Shown piece by piece: positions 35,614-43,954 of a stretch of 64,000 bases of DNA. The notes under the pieces are model-generated. The model was given only the letters and a program-made list of their open reading frames with translations, was not told the origin of the DNA and made no database searches. The translations under genes and the position numbers were made by a program. Source of the stretch: Pseudomonas purpurea (lineage in GTDB: Bacteria > Pseudomonadota > Gammaproteobacteria > Pseudomonadales > Pseudomonadaceae); NCBI RefSeq assembly GCF_039908635.1, contig NZ_CP150918.1:1612001-1676000 (forward strand), given 5' to 3'. Each line of letters opens with the position of its first letter. The first letter of the stretch is position 1.

Positions 35614-36366
35614 GTGAGCCGCCTGTTATTGAACTGTGACATCGGCGAAAGCTTTGGCAACTGGACCCTGGGTCTGGACGCCGAGGTGATGCCGTTCATT
35701 GATTGCGCCAACGTTGCCTGCGGTTTCCATGCCGGTGACCCGAGCATCATGCGCAAGACGGTCAGCCTGGCGCTCAGCCATGGCGTGAAGATCGGCGCGC
35801 ATCCGGCTTATCAGGACCTGGCCGGGTTTGGCCGTCGCTCCATGGCCTACACCGCGCAAGAGCTTGAGGATCTTCTGCACTATCAGATCGGCGCGCTGGA
35901 CGGTATTTGCCGCGCTCAGGGCACCCATGTGAGTTACGTCAAACCTCACGGCGCGATGTACAACGACATGATGGCCAACCCCGCGCAGCTACGGGCGGTG
36001 ATTCAAGCCGTTGCGGCGTATGACCGGCAACTGCCGTTGATGCTGATGGCGACCCGCGACAACAGTGCCGCCCGGCTCATGGGCGAGGAATATGGCGTGA
36101 CGCTGTGGTTTGAAGCGTTCGCCGACCGCGCCTACGACAGCGCCGGGCACTTGGTGTCGCGGCAGTTGCCGGGCGCGGTGCATCACGATCCGGAAAAAAT
36201 CATTGAGCAGGCGCTGACCATCGCCCGTGGCGGCAACCTGGTCGCCAGTGACGGCAGCGCCCTGCATTTGCAGGCCGATACCTTGTGCGTGCATGGTGAC
36301 AATGCGAGTTCGGTGGCGGCCGTGCAGCGTATCCGCGAGGCCTTGAACCAGCAGAGTGCACCATGA
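35614..36366 (+). CDS. pxpA: 5-oxoprolinase subunit PxpA (LamB/YcsF family)
   Basis: The 250-residue protein has [13 protein letters not shown] at the start, [28 protein letters not shown] and [11 protein letters not shown], the conserved Asp/His clusters of the family. With PxpB and PxpC it hydrolyses 5-oxoproline to glutamate at the expense of ATP. It starts at GTG 35614 with an AGGAG upstream. The stop overlaps the pxpB start. Confidence 0.96.
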   Translation: MSRLLLNCDIGESFGNWTLGLDAEVMPFIDCANVACGFHAGDPSIMRKTVSLALSHGVKIGAHPAYQDLAGFGRRSMAYTAQELEDLLHYQIGALDGICRAQGTHVSYVKPHGAMYNDMMANPAQLRAVIQAVAAYDRQLPLMLMATRDNSAARLMGEEYGVTLWFEAFADRAYDSAGHLVSRQLPGAVHHDPEKIIEQALTIARGGNLVASDGSALHLQADTLCVHGDNASSVAAVQRIREALNQQSAP

Positions 36367-37067
36367 AGCCACGGGTTGAAGTGGTTGCGATTGATTGCCT
36401 GATGGTGCGTCTGTTCGATGAAATTGCCGAAGCCAACATGCCGTGGATGCTCGCCGCCAGCGAGCGCTTGCGCGCAGGGTTCGCCGGGCACTTGATTGAC
36501 CTCGTGCCGTCATACACGACGCTGATGGTGCATTACGATTTGCAGGTGTTGAACCCGGCTCAGGCGCGGGAACTGATCGCCGAAGCCTTGGCCGACCTGA
36601 CACCCAATCCGCAAACCCGTGGCCAGTGCCATGTGTTGCCGGTGTGGTACGACCTGAGTGTCGGCCCGGAGCTGAGCCTGTTGTCGCAACGCAGCGGCCT
36701 GACGGTGGAGGAGGTGATCCGCCGCCACAGCGAGCGCGAGTATCAGGTGTTCGCCCTGGGGTTTGCGCCGGGGTTTGCTTTTATGGGGCTGGTTGAAGAA
36801 GTGCTGGCCGCGCCTCGGTTGAGCACGCCGCGCAAGCGCGTGGCGGCCGGCAGTGTCGGCATCGCCGAGCGGCAAACCGCCGCTTACCCAGTGGTGTCGC
36901 CGGGCGGCTGGAACCTGATCGGCCGCACGCCCGCCAAACTGTTCGACCGCGAGCGTGATGGCTACAGCCTGATGCAACCGGGCGACACGGTGCGCTTTGC
37001 CGCGATCGGCCATGCCGAATTCATCAATCTGGGCGGTGATGACACGCCATTGGGGGCGCAATCATGA
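36363..37067 (+). CDS. pxpB: 5-oxoprolinase subunit PxpB (KipI-like)
   Basis: The 234-residue protein has [45 protein letters not shown] and [16 protein letters not shown], all diagnostic of the allophanate-hydrolase subunit 1/KipI family. It forms a complex with PxpC. The start overlaps pxpA and the stop overlaps pxpC, each by four bases. Confidence 0.96.
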   Translation: MKPRVEVVAIDCLMVRLFDEIAEANMPWMLAASERLRAGFAGHLIDLVPSYTTLMVHYDLQVLNPAQARELIAEALADLTPNPQTRGQCHVLPVWYDLSVGPELSLLSQRSGLTVEEVIRRHSEREYQVFALGFAPGFAFMGLVEEVLAAPRLSTPRKRVAAGSVGIAERQTAAYPVVSPGGWNLIGRTPAKLFDRERDGYSLMQPGDTVRFAAIGHAEFINLGGDDTPLGAQS

Positions 37068-37987
37068 GCCGTTTGACGATTGAGGCCAGCACGCCGTTGT
37101 GCCTGTTGCAGGATGCCGGGCGGTTTGGCGTGCGGCACTTGGGCGTGACCCAGGGCGGGGCGGCGGACTGGCTGTCGATGTCCTGGGCCAATTGGCTGCT
37201 GGGCAATGACCTGGACGCGGCAGTCATCGAAGTGACCCTGGGTGGTTTGATTCTGGAAGCGCGGGACGATGGTTGTCTGGCGTTGGCGGGTGCCGACCTG
37301 GGGGCGCTGCTGGACGGTCAGCCCTTGGCGCCGTGGCGCAGTTTCAGTTTCAGAAAGGGCCAGCGCCTGCAATTCACTCAGCCTGTACTCGGTGCTCGCA
37401 CTTATCTGGCGGCACCGGGTGGTTTCAATGCCCCCGAGGTGCTGGGCAGTTGTGCGACGGTGGTGCGTGAAGAACTCGGTGGGTTGGACGGTTTTGGCCG
37501 GGCCTTGGCCAGAGGCGCTGAACTGACGTTTTCCGGGGTGGTAAGTGCCGTGCGGGAACTGTCTCGGGAGCAGGTGCCGGACTTCAAACAGAACCTGCCG
37601 TTGGACCTGGTGCTGGGCGCGCAACATGGCGAGTTCAGCGGGCAGAGTCTGTTTGATGTGTTCAACTGTGCCTGGACCCTCGACACCCGCGCCGACCGCA
37701 TGGGTATCCGCTTGCTGGGGCCGGCGTTGCAGTACCAAGGCCAACCGATGATTTCCGAAGGCATCCCGCTGGGCGCGGTGCAGGTGCCACCGGACGGGCA
37801 GCCGATCGTGTTGCTCAATGACCGGCAAACCATTGGCGGCTATCCACGGCTGGGGGCGTTGACACCGTTGGCGCTGGCACGTCTGGCGCAGTGTTTGCCA
37901 GGGCAGCAGATTCGTTTGGCGCCGGTGGTGCAGGAGACGGCGCACCGGCAGCAGGTTGAGTATTTACAGCGATTCATCAACCGCTAA
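37064..37987 (+). CDS. pxpC: 5-oxoprolinase subunit PxpC (KipA-like)
   Basis: The 307-residue protein has LQDAGRFGVRHLGVTQGGAAD, TYLAAPGGF and PPDGQPIVLLNDRQTIGGYP, typical of biotin-dependent-carboxylase-like KipA proteins. It is the partner of PxpB in 5-oxoproline cleavage. It is the last gene of the operon; a REP doublet follows the stop at once. Confidence 0.96.
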   Translation: MSRLTIEASTPLCLLQDAGRFGVRHLGVTQGGAADWLSMSWANWLLGNDLDAAVIEVTLGGLILEARDDGCLALAGADLGALLDGQPLAPWRSFSFRKGQRLQFTQPVLGARTYLAAPGGFNAPEVLGSCATVVREELGGLDGFGRALARGAELTFSGVVSAVRELSREQVPDFKQNLPLDLVLGAQHGEFSGQSLFDVFNCAWTLDTRADRMGIRLLGPALQYQGQPMISEGIPLGAVQVPPDGQPIVLLNDRQTIGGYPRLGALTPLALARLAQCLPGQQIRLAPVVQETAHRQQVEYLQRFINR

Positions 37988-37991
37988 AAGC

Positions 37992-38084
37992 ATCGCGAGC
38001 AAGCTCGCTCCCACAGTGGATCATAGTCGTACACAGATAATATGTCCGCTGGAGATCAAATGTGGGAGCGAGCTTGCTCGCGAT
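37992..38084. repeat. REP doublet, family 2, copy 2
   Basis: ATCGCGAGCAAGCTCGCTC and its exact inverse bracket about 45 bp of loop. It sits four bases after the pxpC stop, between convergent transcripts, so it may act as a terminator or 3' stabiliser. Confidence 0.85.
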
Positions 38085-38107
38085 AGGGCCCTAACAGCCT
38101 GCGAAGA

Positions 38108-39286
38108 TTACTTGGAAAGAAACCGCATCCCTTCTTCCAGCCCGAGCAAGGTCAGCGGGAACATCTGGTCATCGATCAGATCGCGCACAATGTTGGTCGA
38201 TGAGGTGTAGCCCCAGGTGTCTTTCGGGTACGGGTTGATCCAGATGAGCTTCTTGTATTTCTCCATGAAGCGCTGCATCCACACGTAACCGGCCTCTTCG
38301 TTCCAGTGCTCGACGCTGCCGCCCGGCTGGGTGATTTCGTAAGGCGCCATGGCGGCGTCACCGACGAAGATCACTTTGTAGTCGGCACCGTACTTGTGCA
38401 GCAGGTCCTGGGTGGAGGTTCGTTCCGAGCCACGGCGCATGTTGTTCTTCCACACCGATTCATAAATGAAGTTGTGGAAGTAGAAGTACTCCAGGTGCTT
38501 GAACTCGGTCTTGCAGGCCGAGAACAGTTCTTCGCAGATCTTCACATGGGCGTCCATCGAACCGCCGATGTCGAACAGCAGCAGCAGCTTGATGTTGTTG
38601 CGGCGCTCCGGGCGCATCTGGATGTTCAGCAGGCCGGCGTCACGGGCGGTGTGATCGATGGTGCCGTCGATGTCCAGCTCTTCCGCCGCACCCTGGCGCG
38701 CAAATTTGCGCAGGCGCCGCAGGGCAACCTTGATGTTGCGCGTGCCCAGCTCGACCTGATCGTCGAGGTTCTTGTACTCGCGCTGGTCCCAGACCTTGAC
38801 CGCTTTGCCCTGGCGTTTGCCGGCATCGCCGACCCGAATGCCTTCCGGGTTGAAACCGCCGGAGCCGAACGGGCTGGTGCCACCGGTGCCGATCCATTTA
38901 TTGCCGCCGGCATGGCGTTCTTTCTGTTCTTCCAGGCGTTTCTTGAACTCTTCGATCAGCTTGTCGAGGCCACCCAGGGACTGGATCTGCGCCCGCTCTT
39001 CGTCGCTCAGCGAGCGCTCGAACTCCTTGCGCAGCCAGTCTTCGGGAATCAGCGCCTGAAGGTGATCGTCGAGTTTTTCCAGGCCATTGAAGTAGGCCCC
39101 GAACGCACGGTCGAATTTGTCGAAGTGCCGTTCATCCTTCACCAGGATCGCCCGCGACAAGTAGTAAAACTCGTCCATGTCGGCGAAGGTCACGCGCTGT
39201 TTCAGCGCGTTGATCAGGTCCAGCAGCTCGCGCACCGAGACCGGCACCTTGGCGGCGCGCATTTCATTGAACAGGTTGAGCAGCAT
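38108..39286 (-). CDS. VWA domain-containing protein (CoxE-like), MoxR partner
   Basis: The 392-residue protein has an N-terminal helical region (NEMRAAKVPVSVRELLDL), a central Gly-rich linker (WIGTGGTSPFGSGG) and a C-terminal von Willebrand A domain. The MIDAS motif is LFDIGGSMDAH, with IFVGDAAMAPYE later. It is encoded downstream of a MoxR-type AAA+ ATPase. Such pairs act as chaperones that mature or insert cofactors into target enzymes. The target here is unknown. Confidence 0.9.
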   Translation of the reverse strand: MLLNLFNEMRAAKVPVSVRELLDLINALKQRVTFADMDEFYYLSRAILVKDERHFDKFDRAFGAYFNGLEKLDDHLQALIPEDWLRKEFERSLSDEERAQIQSLGGLDKLIEEFKKRLEEQKERHAGGNKWIGTGGTSPFGSGGFNPEGIRVGDAGKRQGKAVKVWDQREYKNLDDQVELGTRNIKVALRRLRKFARQGAAEELDIDGTIDHTARDAGLLNIQMRPERRNNIKLLLLFDIGGSMDAHVKICEELFSACKTEFKHLEYFYFHNFIYESVWKNNMRRGSERTSTQDLLHKYGADYKVIFVGDAAMAPYEITQPGGSVEHWNEEAGYVWMQRFMEKYKKLIWINPYPKDTWGYTSSTNIVRDLIDDQMFPLTLLGLEEGMRFLSK

Positions 39287-39310
39287 GGCTATCGCCCTTA
39301 AGTAATCTTT

Positions 39311-39451
39311 GGGTCTGTTCGAAAGCTCGCCGAGCTGCGATCAGGCAAGGCAAAAACAGGCGAGGCAGCGGAGTTTAGTTTACTAAATGAGCATTCCGAG
39401 CCTGTTTTTAACGAAGTCTGATCGATGCGCAGGCAGTTTTCGTACAGAGCC
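39311..39451. mobile_element. 141-bp MITE-like imperfect palindrome between moxR and the VWA gene
   Basis: The left arm (39311-39361) and right arm (39400-39451) are inverted copies. Both start GGxTCTGTxCGAAA at the outer ends and finish with a perfect AAAAACAGGC/GCCTGTTTTT at the inner ends. Between them is a further dyad TTTAGT-TT-ACTAAA. The outer sequence resembles insertion-sequence termini, but there is no transposase and no clear target duplication. The right end coincides with the first base of the moxR stop codon (read from the minus strand). Confidence 0.55.
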
Positions 39452-40296
39452 TAGCGAGTGCCGCGACGGCTCATGAACGCCAGGCGTTCGAGCAACTGCA
39501 CGTCCTGCTCGTTCTTCACCAGGGCGCCGGCCAGTGGCGGGATGGCCTTGGTTGGATCGCGTTCACGCAGCACGGCTTCACCGATATTGTCGGCCATCAG
39601 CAGCTTGAGCCAGTCCACCAGTTCGGAGGTGGACGGTTTTTTCTTCAGGCCCGGGACTTTGCGCACGTCGAAGAACACGTCCAGCGCTTCGCTGACCAGG
39701 TCTTTCTTGATGTTCGGGTAGTGCACGTCGACGATTTTCTGCAGGGTGGTGCGGTCCGGGAAAGCGATGTAGTGGAAGAAGCAGCGGCGCAGGAAGGCGT
39801 CCGGCAGCTCTTTCTCGTTGTTGGAGGTAATGATGATGATCGGCCGTTGCTTGGCCTTGATGGTCTCGTCGATCTCGTAGACGTAGAACTCCATCTTGTC
39901 GAGTTCTTGCAGCAGGTCGTTCGGGAACTCGATGTCGGCCTTGTCGATTTCGTCGATCAGCAGAATCACCCGTTCATCCGACTCGAAGGCTTCCCACAGC
40001 TTGCCTTTCTTCAGGTAGTTGCGGATGTCGTGGACCTTCTCGTTACCCAGTTGCGAGTCACGCAGGCGGCTGACGGCGTCGTACTCATAGAGGCCCTGAT
40101 GGGCCTTGGTGGTGGATTTGATGTGCCAGGTAATCAGGCGTGCGCCAAAGGACTCGGCCAGTTGTTCGGCGAGCATGGTCTTGCCGGTGCCCGGTTCGCC
40201 CTTGACCAGCAATGGCCGCTCCAGGGTGATGGCGGCGTTGACCGCCAGCTTCAGGTCATCGGTGGCGACATAAGCGCTGGTGCCTTCAAACTTCAT
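39451..40296 (-). CDS. MoxR-family AAA+ ATPase
   Basis: The 281-residue protein has Walker A KGEPGTGKTMLAEQLAE at about 32-48, Walker B VILLIDEIDKADIEFP, sensor 1 IIITSNNEKELPDAFLRRCFF, and a C-terminal lid. I chose ATG 40296 (MKFEGTSAYV) because GAGGA precedes it and the length is then normal; the frame is open to 40407. It works with the downstream VWA protein. The MITE-like element separates the two. Confidence 0.92.
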   Translation of the reverse strand: MKFEGTSAYVATDDLKLAVNAAITLERPLLVKGEPGTGKTMLAEQLAESFGARLITWHIKSTTKAHQGLYEYDAVSRLRDSQLGNEKVHDIRNYLKKGKLWEAFESDERVILLIDEIDKADIEFPNDLLQELDKMEFYVYEIDETIKAKQRPIIIITSNNEKELPDAFLRRCFFHYIAFPDRTTLQKIVDVHYPNIKKDLVSEALDVFFDVRKVPGLKKKPSTSELVDWLKLLMADNIGEAVLRERDPTKAIPPLAGALVKNEQDVQLLERLAFMSRRGTR

Positions 40297-40397
40297 CTGC
40301 AAATCCTCGAACGGTAACGCCGACCTGCGCGGGGCAGGGCGGGCGAGATAAATGTCATGCCCGACTATAACGCGGCGCCCGGTCGACTGTGAACGCA

Positions 40398-40428
40398 GAC
40401 GCCCCATTCAGTCTCTGAATGGGGCGTC
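40398..40428. promoter_or_regulatory. Perfect 14-bp stem in the moxR-cysK divergent region
   Basis: GACGCCCCATTCAG-TCT-CTGAATGGGGCGTC has no mismatch. It lies about 100 bp upstream of both divergent genes. No T-run follows on either strand, so a simple terminator is unlikely. It could be an operator or an RNA stem in a leader. Confidence 0.5.
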
Positions 40429-40529
40429 ACAGGGTGACCCGGTCAGCCGCAGGGCGTGGCCGTACTGGACGCCCACGGGTGCGAGGCATACCCTTGAAGG
40501 CTTCATCAACGCTGCATAAGGACCCAGCC

Positions 40530-41505
40530 ATGAGCCGCATTTTTGCTGACAACGCCCATTCCATCGGCAATACACCGCTGGTGAAGATCAACCGCATCGG
40601 CCCGCGCGGCGTGACCATCCTGGCCAAGATCGAAGGGCGCAACCCCGGTTATTCGGTCAAATGCCGGATCGGCGCGAGCATGATCTGGGACGCCGAAAGC
40701 AGCGGCAAACTCAAGCCGGGCATGACCATCATCGAGCCGACGTCCGGCAATACCGGGATCGGCCCTGGCGTTCGTGGCCGCTGCGCGTGGCTACAAGCTG
40801 ATGCTGACCATGCCGGCGTCCATGAGCATCGAGCGGCGCAAGGTGCTGAAAGCGCTGGGGGCCGAACTGGTGTTGACCGAACCGGCCAAGGGCATGAAAG
40901 GCGCGATCGAGAAAGCTGCCGAAATACTTGCCAGCGACCCGGCCACGTACTTTATGCCGTCGCAGTTCGACAACCCGGCCAACCCGGCCATCCATGAAAA
41001 AACCACTGGTCCGGAAATCTGGAACGACACCGACGGCGCAATCGATGTGCTGGTGGCGGGTGTCGGCACCGGCGGCACCATCACGGGCGTGTCGCGCTAC
41101 ATCAAGAACACCCGGGGCAAGCCGATTCTGTCGGTGGCCGTTGAGCCAGTGTCTTCGCCGGTGATCACCCAGGCGCGGGCTGGCGAAGAAATCAAGCCGA
41201 GCCCACACAAGATCCAGGGCATCGGCGCCGGTTTTGTGCCGAAGAACCTCGATCTGTCGATGGTCGACCGGGTTGAGCTGGTTTCCGATGAGGAATCCAA
41301 GGCCATGGCCCTGCGGCTGATGCAGGAAGAAGGGATTCTTTCCGGAATTTCCTGCGGCGCGGCCATGGCGGTTGCCGTTCGACTGGCCGAGACCCCGGAA
41401 ATGCAGGGCAAGACCATCGTCGTGATCCTCCCGGACTCCGGTGAGCGTTATCTGTCGAGCATGTTGTTCAGCGACCTGTTCACCGACCAGGAAACCCAGC
41501 AGTAA
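40530..41505 (+). pseudogene. cysK: Cysteine synthase A (O-acetylserine sulfhydrylase), 1-nt insertion
   Basis: The first part reads [18 protein letters not shown]...[11 protein letters not shown], with the PLP lysine in SVK and the substrate loop [10 protein letters not shown]. The frame then breaks at 40763-40765, where GGCCCTGG should be GGCCTGG. Removing one C restores [20 protein letters not shown], through [13 protein letters not shown] and [10 protein letters not shown], to the stop at 41505, about 324 residues and normal for CysK. As given the gene encodes no active enzyme. Since this is a core gene, a sequencing or assembly error is likely. It is divergent from moxR. Confidence 0.9.
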
Positions 41506-41518
41506 CGCTTGGCGTGTG

Positions 41519-41578
41519 TGGCGTCTGTTCCGACGCCATCGCGGGCAGGAGCCGGGGCGCCAGGTTCTTGCCCGTGAT
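41519..41578. repeat. REP-like hairpins after cysK
   Basis: A perfect stem TGGCGTC-N6-GACGCCA is followed at once by GCGGGCAGGA...TTCTTGCCCGT, a degenerate third REP type (CGCGGGCAAG). It lies 13 bp past the cysK stop and probably ends or protects that transcript. Confidence 0.5.
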
Positions 41579-41786
41579 AGACCGCGCGGCAGTCTCGATG
41601 ATCGATAGGCTGACTCAGATCAGCCAGCGTTCAGGCGCCTTATGTTAATTAATGCTTTGTTGCGCAATCCTTAATACTGATTGTTGTCTCATGCGGGTTT
41701 TTCCCAAGGCCTTGAGTGTTTATCATGGCCGGCTGCCACGTCGGGTAAATGACGTGCAGCGTTGCCTATTTTCAAGGAGTTGCTCA

Positions 41787-42722
41787 ATGACCTTTTCCTT
41801 TGCCGCCAAGGCGTCGCTGTTGCTGCTGTTCATCGGCAGCACGTTGTATGTGCATTTGCGCGGCAAGGCGCGTTTGCCGGTCTTGCGCCAGTTCGTCAAC
41901 CATTCGGCGCTGTTCGCGCCCTACAACGCGCTGATGTACCTGTTCTCGGGCGTGCCGTCCAAGCCGTACCTGGACCGCAGCAAGTTCCCGGAGCTGGATG
42001 TGCTCAAGGACAACTGGGAAGTCATTCGCGACGAAGCCATGCACCTGTTCGACGAGGGCTACATCCGCGCCGCCGAGAAGAACAACGACGCCGGTTTCGG
42101 TTCGTTCTTCAAGAAAGGCTGGAAGCGCTTCTACCTCAAGTGGTACGACAAGCCGCTGCCTTCGGCCGAGGCCCTGTGCCCGAAGACCGTGGCACTGGTG
42201 AGCAGCATTCCCAATGTCAAAGGTGCGATGTTCGCCCTGTTGCCGGGCGGTAGCCATCTGAACCCGCACCGCGACCCGTTTGCCGGTTCCCTGCGTTATC
42301 ACCTGGGCCTGTCGACGCCGAACTCGGATGATTGCCGCATCTTCGTCGACGGTCAGGTTTACGCCTGGCGTGATGGCGAAGACGTGATGTTCGATGAAAC
42401 CTATGTGCACTGGGTCAAGAACGAAACCGAAAAGACCCGGGTGATTCTGTTCTGCGACGTCGAACGCCCGCTGACCAATCGCCTGATGACCCGCATCAAC
42501 CGTTGGGTCAGTCGCCTGCTGGGCCGCGCCACTGCGCCGCAGAACCTCGACGACGAGCGTGTGGGCGGGATCAACCGGGCTTATGCCTGGAGCAAGAGCT
42601 TCAGCGATAGATTCAGCGGCGTGATCAAACAGTGGAAACGCCGCAACCCCAAGGCCTACCGCGTCCTGCGCCCGGTGCTGGCGGTGGTGGTGTTGGTATT
42701 GCTGTGGCGTTGGTTGTTCTGA
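41787..42722 (+). CDS. lpxO: Lipid A 2-hydroxylase, aspartyl/asparaginyl beta-hydroxylase family
   Basis: The 311-residue protein has an N-terminal membrane anchor (AAKASLLLLFIGSTLYV), a dioxygenase domain with Fe(II) ligands in SHLNPHRDPF and TYVHWVKNE, and a C-terminal membrane helix (VLAVVVLVLLWRWLF). LpxO hydroxylates the secondary laurate of lipid A using 2-oxoglutarate and O2. I chose ATG 41787 because AAGGAG lies seven bases upstream; an earlier in-frame start at 41652 is not family-like. A strong terminator follows. Confidence 0.92.
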   Translation: MTFSFAAKASLLLLFIGSTLYVHLRGKARLPVLRQFVNHSALFAPYNALMYLFSGVPSKPYLDRSKFPELDVLKDNWEVIRDEAMHLFDEGYIRAAEKNNDAGFGSFFKKGWKRFYLKWYDKPLPSAEALCPKTVALVSSIPNVKGAMFALLPGGSHLNPHRDPFAGSLRYHLGLSTPNSDDCRIFVDGQVYAWRDGEDVMFDETYVHWVKNETEKTRVILFCDVERPLTNRLMTRINRWVSRLLGRATAPQNLDDERVGGINRAYAWSKSFSDRFSGVIKQWKRRNPKAYRVLRPVLAVVVLVLLWRWLF

Positions 42723-42740
42723 GGCTGACGCTTGAATGAA

Positions 42741-42767
42741 AAAACCGCTCCTTGTGAGCGGTTTTTT
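42741..42767 (+). terminator. Rho-independent terminator of lpxO
   Basis: AAACCGCTC-CTTGT-GAGCGGTTTTTTT has an 8-9 bp stem with a T-tract, 19 bp after the stop codon. Confidence 0.9.
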
Positions 42768-42770
42768 TGA

Positions 42771-42920
42771 GCGGTTGAAAGGTTGCCGACGCCCAGCGAG
42801 GACGTTTGGTTCTTCAGTCTGGGTACCCAGCAGGGTGGCTTCGATAAATTGACAGCCGATGATCCGGGCATGCTGCTGATCAGCATCGGGCTGGCGTTTG
42901 TGTTCCGTAGCAGCCGTTAG
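42771..42920 (+). pseudogene. Possible C-terminal gene fragment after lpxO
   Basis: A frame without a proper start reads LPTPSEDVWFFSLGT...GMLLISIGLAFVFRSSR and stops at 42920, four bases into the convergent EamA gene. It resembles the end of a membrane protein with a final hydrophobic helix and basic tail. No family is assigned and no upstream part exists, so this is a weak call for a decayed gene. Confidence 0.3.
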
Positions 42921-43825
42921 TTGCTGGCCGTTGACGCCTTCGGCATCGCCGTGGGCTTCAACACCAGCCACAACGCCGCCGCAATCAGCACGCCGCCATA
43001 GATGTGCGCCATGGACAGCGGCTCGTCGAGAAACAACGCGCCCCACAACACACCGAACGGCGGAATCATGAAGGTCACGGTCATCGATTTGACCGGGCCG
43101 ATGGAGCTGAGCAGGCGGAAGTACAGAATGTAGGCAAACGCAGTGCACGCCAGCCCCAACCCCAGTAACGACAACCAGACATTCCAGCCACCCCAACTGG
43201 CGGGTGGATGAGTGAGTGCGCTGTAGCCAAACAGCGGCAGCAGAAACAGCGTCGCGCCGAGCATGCTGCCCAGTGCCGAGAGGCGACTGTCCAGGCCGCC
43301 TTGCTGGTCCAGCCAGCGGCGTGCCAGGAACCCGGCAAAACCGTAGCAGGTGGTCGCCAGCAGGCAAGAGACAGCGCCCATCAGCAATTCCATGTCGAAG
43401 GCCACAGGGCCGGCGCGGGTCAGGACGCCCACGCCAAACAGGCCGAGGAACACTCCGCCGAGCTTGGCGCCGGTGAGCTTTTCACTGAAGAACAGGCCGC
43501 CGATCAACACGCCCATCAGCGGCGTGGTGGCGTTGAAAATCGCCGAGTAACCGGCCGGCAGCACTTGGGCGGCCACCGAATACAGGGTCGCCGGAATCCC
43601 GGAATTGATCACCCCCAGCAGCATCACGGTTTTGAGCTTGCCTTTGAAATCCCAACTGATGCGCATCAGTCCAAGAATCACCAGCAAGCCGACAGCCGCA
43701 ATCGACACGCGAAAAAAAGCAGTGGGGATTGTGCCAATCACTGGGGCGATGATGCGCATGAACAGAAAGCTCGCACCCCAAATGGCGGCCAATGACAACA
43801 AACGCAGAATATCGACGGGGTTCAC
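42917..43825 (-). CDS. EamA/DMT-superfamily transporter
   Basis: The 302-residue protein has ten predicted helices in two EamA repeats, with LAAIWGASFLFMRIIAP at the start and FFRVSIAAVGLLVILG in the first half. The second half has FMIPPFGVLWGALFLDEPL. It starts at GTG 43825 with AAGGAAGGAACGAG upstream. The substrate is unknown; family members export amino acids or related metabolites. It is divergent from aceK. Confidence 0.9.
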   Translation of the reverse strand: MNPVDILRLLSLAAIWGASFLFMRIIAPVIGTIPTAFFRVSIAAVGLLVILGLMRISWDFKGKLKTVMLLGVINSGIPATLYSVAAQVLPAGYSAIFNATTPLMGVLIGGLFFSEKLTGAKLGGVFLGLFGVGVLTRAGPVAFDMELLMGAVSCLLATTCYGFAGFLARRWLDQQGGLDSRLSALGSMLGATLFLLPLFGYSALTHPPASWGGWNVWLSLLGLGLACTAFAYILYFRLLSSIGPVKSMTVTFMIPPFGVLWGALFLDEPLSMAHIYGGVLIAAALWLVLKPTAMPKASTASN

Positions 43826-43954
43826 GGCTCGTTCCTTCCTTAATCAGGGCGCAAGTGTCGCCGTCTCCCGGGCCCAAGGCAATGGTTGCGTTGCGTAACA
43901 ATTGGCCTCTAAGCTCAGGCTCCAACGACAAGAACCATCCCTAGAGGTCTTCAC

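Noticed and set aside
39311..39451. Complete insertion sequence between moxR and the VWA gene
   Set aside because: The palindromic element has IS-like ends but only 141 bp and no transposase, so it is called MITE-like at most.
41784..43367. A 527-codon minus-strand frame across lpxO and the EamA gene
   Set aside because: It overlaps two well-supported genes and has no recognisable domain. It is a GC-rich shadow frame.
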